This document shows positions 35,637 to 43,277 of a stretch of DNA of 64,000 nucleotides, in pieces (within the stretch, counting starts at the first letter, position 1; the number at the start of each line of letters is the position of its first letter). The position numbers were made by a program, and so were the translations under genes. The notes beneath the pieces are model-generated. The model was not told the origin of the DNA. It saw only the letters and a program-made list of their open reading frames with translations, and made no database searches. Source of the stretch: Longimicrobiales bacterium (lineage in GTDB: Bacteria > Gemmatimonadota > Gemmatimonadetes > Longimicrobiales > Gaopeijiaceae); contig OX638356.1 of NCBI GenBank assembly GCA_951813395.1, positions 847,340 to 911,339 on the forward strand, in the 5' to 3' direction.

Positions 35637-36701
35637 ATGGGGGGAAGGTTCGCAGGGTCCGCACTGCCGAGGTCGCGGTGCGGTGACCGCGTTCCGGCGC
35701 GCCCCGCCGGTGTCATGGCGACGATTGCGCTCGCGTTCCCCTTGCTCATCGCTGGCGCGGCCCCATACCAGGCCGCCGCGCAGACCTACCAGCGCGGCCA
35801 GAACGTGGCGCCCGCGTTCGAGGGCTGGGAGCGCAACGAGGACGGCTCGTTCAACTTCCTGTTCGGCTACATGAACCGGAACTGGCTCGAAGAGGTGGAT
35901 GTTCCGGTCGGGGAGCACAACGCGTTTTCCCCGGGACCGGCGGACCGGGGTCAGCCCACGCACTTCCTCCCGCGCCGCAACCGCTTCGTCTTCAAGGTCC
36001 GCGTGCCGGCGGACTGGGGCGACCGGGAGCTCGTGTGGATGCTCACGAGCCACGGGGTGACGGAGCGGGCCTACGCGACACTCCGACCCGACTACGTCGT
36101 CGACAATGTCGTGATCATGTCCGAGACGGGCGCGCTGGGGGCGGGATCGAGCAACGCCCGGATGCGCGCGAACGAGCCTCCCGCGATAACGCTGGAGGGC
36201 CCGGCCGCCCGCGAGGCCACCGTGGGCGTCCCGCTCGGCATCACGGTGCTCGTGCAAGACGATGGCCTGCTGAGGTCGCGCCGCCGCCCCCCACCCCCGC
36301 CACCCGAAACACCCGAGGACTCCGCGCGCGTCGACTCGATCTGGAACGCACCGCCCACCTTCAGCCGCAGGCAGCTCACGCCCCCGTCCCGGATCACGGT
36401 GCAGAAGGCGAACGGGCTGTTCATGTCGTGGTTCCTGTACCGGGGTGAGGGCGCCGAGGACGGCGAGAGCCCCCTGACCTTCGATCCACCCCAGATCAAG
36501 GTGTGGGAGGACACGCGCGCCGGGGCCAACTCGCCCTGGGCCCCGCTGTGGGTGCCGCCCGAGCTGCCCGAAGACGGCCGCTGGACCGTGAACGTCACCT
36601 TCGACCGCCCGGGGACCTATCTGCTGCGCGGGCGCGCGGACGACGGCGGGCTGTTCTCGGACGTGGAGGTGACGGTCATTGTCAGGCCCGTGGCGAGTTA
36701 G
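35637..36701 (+). CDS. Secreted beta-sandwich protein, partner of cytochrome c/PHM-like protein (module copy 2)
   Basis: 354 residues from ATG 35637, 4 bp after the upstream stop; an internal ATG at 35715 gives a cleaner signal peptide (MATIALAFPLLIAGAAP). It shares blocks with the protein at 12374-13267: APAFEGWERNEDGSF, FGYMNRN, GQPTHFLPRRNRFVFKVRVPA, and the Ig-like end FDRPGTYLLRGRADDGG. A Pro-rich insert (RRRPPPPPPETPED) sits in the middle. It presumably works with the cytochrome/copper protein encoded immediately upstream; the biochemical role is unknown. Confidence 0.8.
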   Translation: MGGRFAGSALPRSRCGDRVPARPAGVMATIALAFPLLIAGAAPYQAAAQTYQRGQNVAPAFEGWERNEDGSFNFLFGYMNRNWLEEVDVPVGEHNAFSPGPADRGQPTHFLPRRNRFVFKVRVPADWGDRELVWMLTSHGVTERAYATLRPDYVVDNVVIMSETGALGAGSSNARMRANEPPAITLEGPAAREATVGVPLGITVLVQDDGLLRSRRRPPPPPPETPEDSARVDSIWNAPPTFSRRQLTPPSRITVQKANGLFMSWFLYRGEGAEDGESPLTFDPPQIKVWEDTRAGANSPWAPLWVPPELPEDGRWTVNVTFDRPGTYLLRGRADDGGLFSDVEVTVIVRPVAS

Positions 36702-37504
36702 GAGGCGGGGTCAGCAACCCTCGGTAGAATGCCCCCAGGTTGGCCGAACTGGGTCACCAGGCCCTGTTCCTGTAGAGAGTGCCCGGGAGACGGCGCCACG
36801 AAACAGTCGCGGCTCGTAGAGTAGTACAGGCAGCCGACCTCTTCGTGGGGTCTCTCTCGGACGAAGCGCTCCGCGTCGAGAAGTGCCGTTCGCCAAGCCG
36901 CTTTCGCTGCGGCGAGATCGAACGGTCTGGCGAGGGCAAGCCGCGCGATTTCCCCGGGCTGATATCGTCCTCGCCGTTTCAGTTGCTCGAGAAGCGACGC
37001 CGGTGTGAATCCCGGGTCCTTTCCGACGGCTGCCCAGACCATGGCACCAAGAGGCAGGACATGCTCGTGGGCGTAGAGGATGTCCACGAAGTCGCGCGCC
37101 TCATTGCGACCCGCGAGGGTCAGCACCTTGTTGATCGCCAGGTCCACCTCGTGCAGTACCAGGCCGCCGGTCGCGTCTTGCACCAGGGGCATGAAGCGCC
37201 ATGCCGAGTCGTGCGCCCAATCGATACGTGTGGCCTGATCTTCCACCGCAACAAGTGCCCGGATGAAGCCGGGCTGGCTGAGGAGGACTTCAACACGATA
37301 GCCCGCTTCTTCGAGCACCGAGTTGTCCCGCGTGAACGATTCCGCGACGGCCTCGATGGAGTCGTGAAAGAAGTCGAGATCGTCGCTGAACCGGTACGAG
37401 GTCGGCGCAGAGTGGAGTGCCGTTCCCTCGGCCAGGTAGCCTGCAGCACCGCTCGAGCGTGCCAGCCGCGCCAATACCTCTTGCTGAAAGCCGGTTAGCG
37501 GCAC
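36698..37504 (-). CDS. AbiEii-like nucleotidyltransferase (toxin-type)
   Basis: 268 residues from a GTG at 37504 that overlaps the upstream small gene by 10 bp. The segment AGYLAEGTALHSAPTSYRFSDDLDFFHD fits the AbiEii/AbiGii nucleotidyltransferase fold, with a GTAL loop and the SDDLDFF metal-binding Asp pair. LVLHEVDLAINKVLTLAGRNEARDFVDILY is the usual following region. Relatives act as toxins of bicistronic type IV-like toxin-antitoxin or abortive infection systems. The coupled small gene and a palindromic promoter upstream fit this. Toxicity itself is an inference. Confidence 0.8.
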   Translation of the reverse strand: MPLTGFQQEVLARLARSSGAAGYLAEGTALHSAPTSYRFSDDLDFFHDSIEAVAESFTRDNSVLEEAGYRVEVLLSQPGFIRALVAVEDQATRIDWAHDSAWRFMPLVQDATGGLVLHEVDLAINKVLTLAGRNEARDFVDILYAHEHVLPLGAMVWAAVGKDPGFTPASLLEQLKRRGRYQPGEIARLALARPFDLAAAKAAWRTALLDAERFVRERPHEEVGCLYYSTSRDCFVAPSPGHSLQEQGLVTQFGQPGGILPRVADPAS

Positions 37505-37761
37505 AGTCGTCCAGCCCTTCTCCAGGCCCTCATGTCGCCGTTTTTCCGGAGCGTGTCGGCGACCCAGTCGACATCGGCCAGGCCGATATCGAGATCCTTG
37601 CGGTAGGACCAGAAGCATGTCGCGTGGAACTGGCGAAACGCCCGCCGGGCCTCGCGTACGCGCACCATGGCCCGGGCGGTCTCGGGGTCAAGTGTGCGAC
37701 GGCTCTTCCTGCCCCCTCGACGGCCGATTTCCGCCAGGTATTCGTGGATTGTGTTGTCCAT
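37495..37761 (-). CDS. Small partner (antitoxin-like) of the nucleotidyltransferase
   Basis: 88 residues, basic, with a characteristic core IGRRGGRKSRRTLDPETARAMVRVREARRAFRQF followed by HATCFW. This type of protein is regularly found directly upstream of AbiEii-like nucleotidyltransferases. The stop overlaps the next GTG start by 10 bp. The basic helical core could bind DNA, and an 8-bp palindrome sits just before the start codon, so autoregulation is likely (inference). No named family is certain. Confidence 0.75.
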   Translation of the reverse strand: MDNTIHEYLAEIGRRGGRKSRRTLDPETARAMVRVREARRAFRQFHATCFWSYRKDLDIGLADVDWVADTLRKNGDMRAWRRAGRLCR

Positions 37762-37767
37762 GAGAGT

Positions 37768-37796
37768 ATCATAAGCCGCTTATGATCAATCGTCCA
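37768..37796 (-). promoter_or_regulatory. Promoter with palindromic operator for the toxin-antitoxin-like operon
   Basis: A perfect 8-bp inverted repeat ATCATAAGccgCTTATGAT spans 37768-37786. On the minus strand its outer arm contains the -10 element TATGAT (37773-37768), which ends 6 nt before the ATG. TGGACG lies 17 bp upstream as a -35 candidate (37796-37791). The mRNA would be leaderless or nearly so. The position of the palindrome over the -10 and spacer suggests repression by the operon's own product. Confidence 0.6.
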
Positions 37797-37802
37797 TTCC
37801 CG

Positions 37803-39725
37803 CTACAGCCGATACCGCTCCTGCAATACCGCCACCGACGCCAGCATGAACAGCAGCGAATCGAGCGACGGGCGGTCCTCTCGGGGCATGGCAGGGAGGC
37901 GGTCGAGCAGATCCACCACCGCCCGGTGATCAAGGAAGGGCACCGAGCGGCAGGCGTCGCCGCGCAGGGTGTCCTGCAGGAAATCGTGGAGCGGGCCGCC
38001 CGCGGCGTGGACCGCGGTGGGGCCCCAGAACGGGCGCTTGACGCGGTCGTAGACCGGGTCGGGAATGTAGGACCGCATCGCTTCGCGGAGCAGGTGTTTC
38101 TCGCGCGGGTGGTGGGCGAGCAGGGAGACCGGGAGACTATTGACGTATTCGAAGAGGTGGTGGTCGAGGAAGGGAAGGCGGACCTCGACGCCGTGCGCCA
38201 TGTCGAGCCTGTCGGCGGCCAGGTGGTAGTTGACGAAGAGCGAGTGCAGCCACAGGTAGAGCAGGCGCCGCGACGGTTCGCGCCGTGACAGGTCGGCGGA
38301 GCGCCGGCAGCGGCGGTAGTACGTGCGGTAGACGTCGTACCCGGCGAAGTCGTCCAGGAAGTCGCGGGTACACGCCGCGTGGAGGTGGCCGAGTCCGCGG
38401 GCCAGGCGCGTGAAGAGCGAGGGCGCCGCGGGAAGGAGCAGGGCGAGGCGGGCAAGCCATGGCGAGGCGGCGGCCAGGCCGGGGTAGTGGCGCGAAGGTG
38501 ACCGCAGCAGCCCGCCCAGCATGCGCAGCAGCTTGCGCGCACCCGGCCGCCGGCCGGAGCCCACCGTGGCGCGCAGGAACTCGTAGCCGAAGAAGGCCTC
38601 GTCGGCGCCCTCGCCGGCGAGCATCGACTTGTAGCCCGCGTCGCGTACGCCGCGGCTGAGCAGGTAGCGCGCGGCCCCGTGCGTGTTGTACTGGATCGTC
38701 TCGGCGTGCCACACCGCGTCGGCGAAATGGTCGGCCAGTTCGGCGTCGCTCAGCGTGACCACATGGTGCTCGGCGCCCGCCGCCGCAGCGGCCTCGCCGG
38801 CGCCCGCGCTCTCGTCGAAGTCGCGGCGCTCGAAGCCGACCGTGAAGGCGGCGACGGGGTCGTCCGTGCACTCCGCCGCCACGCCCAGGACCGCCGACGA
38901 GTCCAGCCCACCGCTCAGCAGGCATCCCACGGGGACCGCCGCGACCATGCGCAGCCGGACCGACTCCTCGGTGAGATCCCGGACGCGGTCGATCGACTCT
39001 TCCAGGGTGGGCGTGTGGCCGCGGGGGGTGGGCGTGCGGACGGGCCGGCGCCGCGGCGATGGCGGCAGGTCCCAGTAGCGCTCCATCCGCACCCCGGCCG
39101 CGCTCGCGTGCAGGAAGTGCCCGGGCGGCAGCTGCGAGATGCCCGCGAAGAGCGAGATCCTCTCGTCGGGGCAGGCGTGGAGGGCGTGGTAGACGCCCCG
39201 CGTGTCCCATCCCGCCGCGACGCCGGCTGCCAAGAGGGCCTTGGCCTCCGACGCAAGGCAGAGGTGGCCTTCGCTCTCGGCGTAATGGAGCGGCTTCAAT
39301 CCGAAACGATCGCGCGCCGCGAAGAGGACGCCGCTCTCTTCATCCCAGATAACAAACGCGAACTGGCCGCGAAGGTGCCTCAGGCACGCCGGTCCCATCT
39401 CCTCGTAGAGGTGAAGCGCGATCTCGCTGTCGGAGCGGGTGCGGAAGCGGTGCCCCCGGTCCGCGAGCGATGCACGGATGCGCTTGTAGTCGTAGAACTG
39501 GCCGTTGTGGATGATGTGCAGGCGTCCGTCCTCGCTGGCGATCGGCTGATGGCCCTGGGGGTCGGTGATCGCGAGCAGGGTGTGGCCCAGCCCCGCGCGG
39601 CCGGACGGTGCGATCCACGTGCCCTCTCCGTCGGGGCCCCGGTGGCGCATGGCGAAGGTCGCGCGTTGCAGGGCGTCGGCGGGAACGGGCCCGTCGCGGG
39701 ACAGAATCGCGGCGATTCCGCACAT
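37803..39725 (-). CDS. asnB: Asparagine synthase, glutamine-hydrolysing type
   Basis: 640 residues. Cys2 is the glutaminase nucleophile (MCGIAAI), followed by RHRGPDGEG and HNGQFYDY of the Ntn amidotransferase domain (1-210). The synthetase domain starts near 240 with the PP-loop SGGLDSS at 271-277, then GEGADEAFFGY and a C-terminal VKRPFW. Stand-alone members make asparagine; others in this family amidate peptides or cell-wall precursors. It follows an HTTM-like membrane protein gene by 5 bp, which is not the context of a housekeeping asnB and hints at a specialised role. Confidence 0.92.
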   Translation of the reverse strand: MCGIAAILSRDGPVPADALQRATFAMRHRGPDGEGTWIAPSGRAGLGHTLLAITDPQGHQPIASEDGRLHIIHNGQFYDYKRIRASLADRGHRFRTRSDSEIALHLYEEMGPACLRHLRGQFAFVIWDEESGVLFAARDRFGLKPLHYAESEGHLCLASEAKALLAAGVAAGWDTRGVYHALHACPDERISLFAGISQLPPGHFLHASAAGVRMERYWDLPPSPRRRPVRTPTPRGHTPTLEESIDRVRDLTEESVRLRMVAAVPVGCLLSGGLDSSAVLGVAAECTDDPVAAFTVGFERRDFDESAGAGEAAAAAGAEHHVVTLSDAELADHFADAVWHAETIQYNTHGAARYLLSRGVRDAGYKSMLAGEGADEAFFGYEFLRATVGSGRRPGARKLLRMLGGLLRSPSRHYPGLAAASPWLARLALLLPAAPSLFTRLARGLGHLHAACTRDFLDDFAGYDVYRTYYRRCRRSADLSRREPSRRLLYLWLHSLFVNYHLAADRLDMAHGVEVRLPFLDHHLFEYVNSLPVSLLAHHPREKHLLREAMRSYIPDPVYDRVKRPFWGPTAVHAAGGPLHDFLQDTLRGDACRSVPFLDHRAVVDLLDRLPAMPREDRPSLDSLLFMLASVAVLQERYRL

Positions 39726-39730
39726 GGCCG

Positions 39731-41248
39731 CTAGACCGCGTGGCGTCTGATGCGCCGATGCGGGCGCATCACGACATCACCGCCGCTGCAGGTGAAGCGC
39801 ATGAGGACCCGCTCTTCGCCGCGGGTCAGGTCAAGGTTGTCCGGGGTGATGCGCTGTACGACGGCGACCGCCTCGATCTCGCCGGCGTCGGGGTGCGCGC
39901 GCGCGAATCTCCTGGCGTGTCTGGCGAGCAGCGACTGTCGGATCAGGTCGAGACTGGCGGGCTCCATCTGCAGCCAGACGTTGCCGAAGAAGTAGGATTG
40001 GAGGAGAAGGTGACGCATGCTGTCCGGGAAGAGTTCGCGCGGCTCGACCGATTCGTTGCGGCCCGAGTGGAGGCGCCGCACCTCGTAGCGGGCATGATAG
40101 TTGCGCGCATCGACCCAGTCGAAGAGGCGGTAGCTCTGGAAGAGCCCGAAGAGCCAGAGGAACGAGCGGATCGGGTTGGCCCAGCCGCTGCCCGAGTATG
40201 GCTGGCCCGGTCTGGGGAGCCGCAGCCAACTCCTTGCGGCCTGCCAGATGCTCATGATCGCCAGGAGTGCTACAAGGGCTACGGCGGCGACCTCGGCCGG
40301 GGCGTTGCCGACCAGCGGCATCGCGGCCAGGGCAGGCGCGCCCGGCCCAAACGCCCCGCCGAACGCGGCCGCCCCGCCGGACATGATTTCAGGCGCGAGC
40401 GGAAGCGCCAGCGCGGCCAGCATGAGCGCGTTGGAGTACGGGATCTTGAGCGTGGCGATGATCCCCAGGTGAAAGACCGCCGCGGCGGCCACCAGCGCCC
40501 ACTTTGCCGCGGAGCCCGCCGGCAGCACGAAGATCAGGACGAACAGCGGCTCCAGGATGAGCGCGGCCCAGGTCACCAGACGCAGAGGAGCGCGGTGGCG
40601 GAGGGTCCAGAAGTGCGGCGTGCGCGCGATCGGCATCTTGAGCGCGGCGTGCATCGCGGAGCCGCCCCGCCACATGGGGCTGGAGAACTTGTACAGGCCG
40701 GCCACCAGGTAGATCAGCGCCAGGTTGGCCACGAACGCGCGGGGCGCGGTGCCGGGGACGGTGGCGGCGTGCCACTGCGAGTTGGCGGTGGCCAGCGCGC
40801 CGGGGTTTGCGGCTCCGCTCGGCAGGAGGTCCGGCAGGTTCAGCGTGGTGCCGACGGGAAGCAGGACCAGCCACAGGCACAACAGGTGCACGATGCAGTC
40901 GTCCAGGTACGCGGCGAGCGCGTTCCACCGATAGGTCGACACGGCCGCCGCGAAGAGGAAGGCGGCCGCGGGGCGGGGGTGGTAGCCGACGACCACGCAG
41001 ACCGCCGCCAGACACGCGCCGAGATAGGTTGCGCGAAAGAGCCACCCGGACATCCCCGGCTGGAACAGGCCGAAGCGAAGCGGAGGGAACAGCCGGATAC
41101 ACAGCCGGTGGTCGATTAGGCCGTCGGGGTCGCTGAAGTCGCGCGCCTGGCGCAGGACCTGGATGAAGTAGACAAGCAGCACGCCTCCCGCCAGCGCGCG
41201 GAACATGTCGAGCGGAAGCGCGGGGACAGGGGCTGCGAGGGGGGGCAT
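39731..41248 (-). CDS. HTTM-like integral membrane protein
   Basis: 505 residues from ATG 41248 (MPPLAAPVPALPLDMFRALAGGVLLVYFI). About ten hydrophobic segments fill residues 10-330. The opening PLDMFRALAGGVLLVYF and the PLRFGLFQPG region resemble HTTM domains, the membrane fold of vitamin K-dependent gamma-carboxylase relatives. The soluble C-terminal 150 residues (after LFDWVDARNYHARYEVRRL) are unassigned. The frame is open upstream to 41479 but not protein-like there. Operon partner is asparagine synthase 5 bp downstream. Catalytic ability cannot be judged. Confidence 0.72.
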   Translation of the reverse strand: MPPLAAPVPALPLDMFRALAGGVLLVYFIQVLRQARDFSDPDGLIDHRLCIRLFPPLRFGLFQPGMSGWLFRATYLGACLAAVCVVVGYHPRPAAAFLFAAAVSTYRWNALAAYLDDCIVHLLCLWLVLLPVGTTLNLPDLLPSGAANPGALATANSQWHAATVPGTAPRAFVANLALIYLVAGLYKFSSPMWRGGSAMHAALKMPIARTPHFWTLRHRAPLRLVTWAALILEPLFVLIFVLPAGSAAKWALVAAAAVFHLGIIATLKIPYSNALMLAALALPLAPEIMSGGAAAFGGAFGPGAPALAAMPLVGNAPAEVAAVALVALLAIMSIWQAARSWLRLPRPGQPYSGSGWANPIRSFLWLFGLFQSYRLFDWVDARNYHARYEVRRLHSGRNESVEPRELFPDSMRHLLLQSYFFGNVWLQMEPASLDLIRQSLLARHARRFARAHPDAGEIEAVAVVQRITPDNLDLTRGEERVLMRFTCSGGDVVMRPHRRIRRHAV

Positions 41249-41345
41249 GGCGACGAATGTAGCAGAAGCACGGAGGTCGATTTGCCCAGGCCGCGGTCGG
41301 CCCCGACCTTGACCGGAGACACCGACTTTCGGAGGGGAGACCTCA

Positions 41346-42823
41346 ATGTCACGGAAATGGCTGACCGTTTGTGCCGCCGTACTGTTCCTTCCGTCCCCCG
41401 CCCCCGCCCAGCTCTCCGACGTCCAGATGGAGTGGGGCGTGACGATCGCCGTGCGGGACGGCACCAACCTCCACGGCACGATCTACCGCCCGGCGGACCA
41501 GACGGAACCGCTGCCGGTGATCCTCGGGTCCATAACGTATTCGTTCCGTACAACATGACCTGGCTGACGTTCACGAGCGGGAAGGCGGCACAGAGCACGA
41601 TCTTCGGCGACGGGGAGCTGTGGGCCGACGCGTTCAGCGAGCGCTACTTCAACCACCGCCCCTTCGCGGACCTCGACCGGATCGTCGGCAACCTGACGAC
41701 GCGCTTCCAGACGTGGATGGAACACCCCACGCCGGACGAGTACTGGCTGGCCTCGGCGCCCACTCCCGAACAGCTCGCGGCGATGGACATCCCCGTCCTC
41801 ACGATCACCGGGCACTACGACGGCGACCAGCGCGGCGCGCTCCAGCACTACCGCATGCACATGCGCCACGGCAACGAGGCGGCGAAACAGAGGCACTACC
41901 TGGTGATCGGCCCCTGGAATCACGGTGGCGTGGGCACGTCGGTCGGCTCGGTGGGCGGGCTCGAGTTCGGCCCCAACGCCCTGCTCCCCCAGGACTCGCT
42001 GCGCAAGGCGTGGTACGACTGGACGCTGAAGGACGGCCCGCGCCCCTGGTTCCTCGAGAAGCGGGTGGCGGTCTACGTCGCCGGCCGCGACGCCTGGGAG
42101 TACGCGGACGCGCTGGAAGAAGTCGCGAACGATCAGTTGACCTACTACTTCGACTCTGCCGATGGACGCCCCAACGACATCTTCCGTTCCGGGACGCTCG
42201 CTCCGGAGCCCACCGGCAACACCCCGGCCGACTCCTACGTCTACGACCCCCTCGACACCCGCCCGGGGCACTTCGAGAGCTTCGAGTCCGGCAACAACCT
42301 CTCTCACTTCTTCTGGGGCGAGCAGCCGCTCAACCAGCACTTCGCGCTGAACATGTTCGGCAACGGACTGGTCTATCACACCGAACCGTTCGAGACCGAG
42401 ACCGACCTCGCGGGCTTCATGGAGTTCGACGCGTGGATGAGCCTCGACGTGCCCGACACCGACTTCATGGTGACGGTCTACGAGATCATGCCCGACGGCA
42501 CCAGCATCTTTCTCACGGGCGACATCATGCGCGCCCGCTACCGCAATTCGCGCACGGTCGAGGAACTGGCGACCCCGGGCGAGGTGAACCGGTACCGCTT
42601 CGACGGCTTCCAGTTCTTCGCGCGCCAGGTTGCGGCGGGCAGCCGCCTCCGGCTGATCCTCAACTCACCGAATTCGGTGTGGCTCCAGAAGAACTACAAC
42701 AGCGGCGGCCGGGTCACCCACGAGTCGGGAGCCGACGCGCGCACGGCGACGGTCACCTTCCATCACGGCGGCGAGTATCAGAGTCGGCTGAGCGTGCCGG
42801 TGAGGCGGCGACCGGTGTCGTAG
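41346..42823 (+). pseudogene. Broken CocE/NonD-type hydrolase (X-Pro dipeptidyl-peptidase family)
   Basis: The first piece (41346-41558) has a signal peptide (MSRKWLTVCAAVLFLPSPAPAQ) and the family start GVTIAVRDGTNLHGTIYRPADQTEPLPVIL. It then runs out of frame at about 41515-41560. The second piece (to 42823, one frame over) resumes with MTWLTFTSGKAAQSTIFGD and covers the rest: catalytic Asp in ITGHYDGDQRG, His in GPWNHGG, and the C-terminal jelly-roll. Roughly 130-170 residues between them, including the nucleophile GxSYxG loop, are gone. The deletion also breaks the frame, so the product cannot be active. Confidence 0.8.
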
Positions 42824-42851
42824 GGGGGTCGGTGCATGGGCCGGGATCGCA

Positions 42852-42884
42852 TTGCAGTTTGTCATTTGGATTGACAATTTGCAA
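42852..42884. promoter_or_regulatory. Extended palindrome, operator-like
   Basis: Symmetric arms around position 42868: TTGCA at 42852-42856 with TGCAA at 42880-42884, and TTGTCA at 42859-42864 with TGACAA at 42872-42877. This 33-bp region is AT-rich against GC-rich surroundings. It lies 51 bp before a DUF4143 remnant and could be the operator of the lost intact gene. Confidence 0.5.
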
Positions 42885-42935
42885 GGTGCCTACCACCCTT
42901 TGATGGCGCTTCAACCCGTTTGACCCGACCACCCG

Positions 42936-43268
42936 TTGCGCGGGGCGATCTTCGAGAGTTGGGTGGCGTCCGAGATCTTCAAGGCCGCAACCCACCGCGG
43001 CGTACATCCCTGGATGCACCACTACAGGGCGGCGGGCACCGAAGTCGATTTGATCGTCGACACGGGATCCGCGTTGATCCTCACCGAGGCCAGGTCCGGA
43101 AGCACTGTAACCCCACGCTTTTTCGCGGGAATGCGCCGACTTGAGGGCGAACTGGCGAAAGCCGGATTCGCCACCGAACGGCGCCTGGTCTACGGGGGTG
43201 ATCTCCGACAATCCCGCATGGACACGGAAGTCGTCCCCTGGAGCCGGCTGCTGGAACTCGCCTGGTGA
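42936..43268 (+). pseudogene. C-terminal remnant of a DUF4143 AAA ATPase
   Basis: 110 codons from a TTG, reading GAIFESWVASEIFKAATHRG, then YRAAGTEVDLIVDTG and EARSGSTVTPRFFAGMRRLEGEL. This is the nuclease-like C-terminal part of DUF4143 ATPases (FExWVxxExxK, RxxxGxEVDLI, ExKSGxTxxxxF). The whole AAA domain and winged-helix part, about 280-300 residues, are missing. The normally conserved Lys of EVKSG is Arg here. It is of a different subtype from the complete DUF4143 gene at 16560-17726, so it is not a recent copy. Confidence 0.72.
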
Positions 43269-43277
43269 GCGCCGCCC

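Noticed and set aside
42936-43268. DUF4143 remnant as a recent duplicate of the complete gene
   Set aside because: The C-terminal sequences differ (FESWVASE versus the other subtype), so they are independent.
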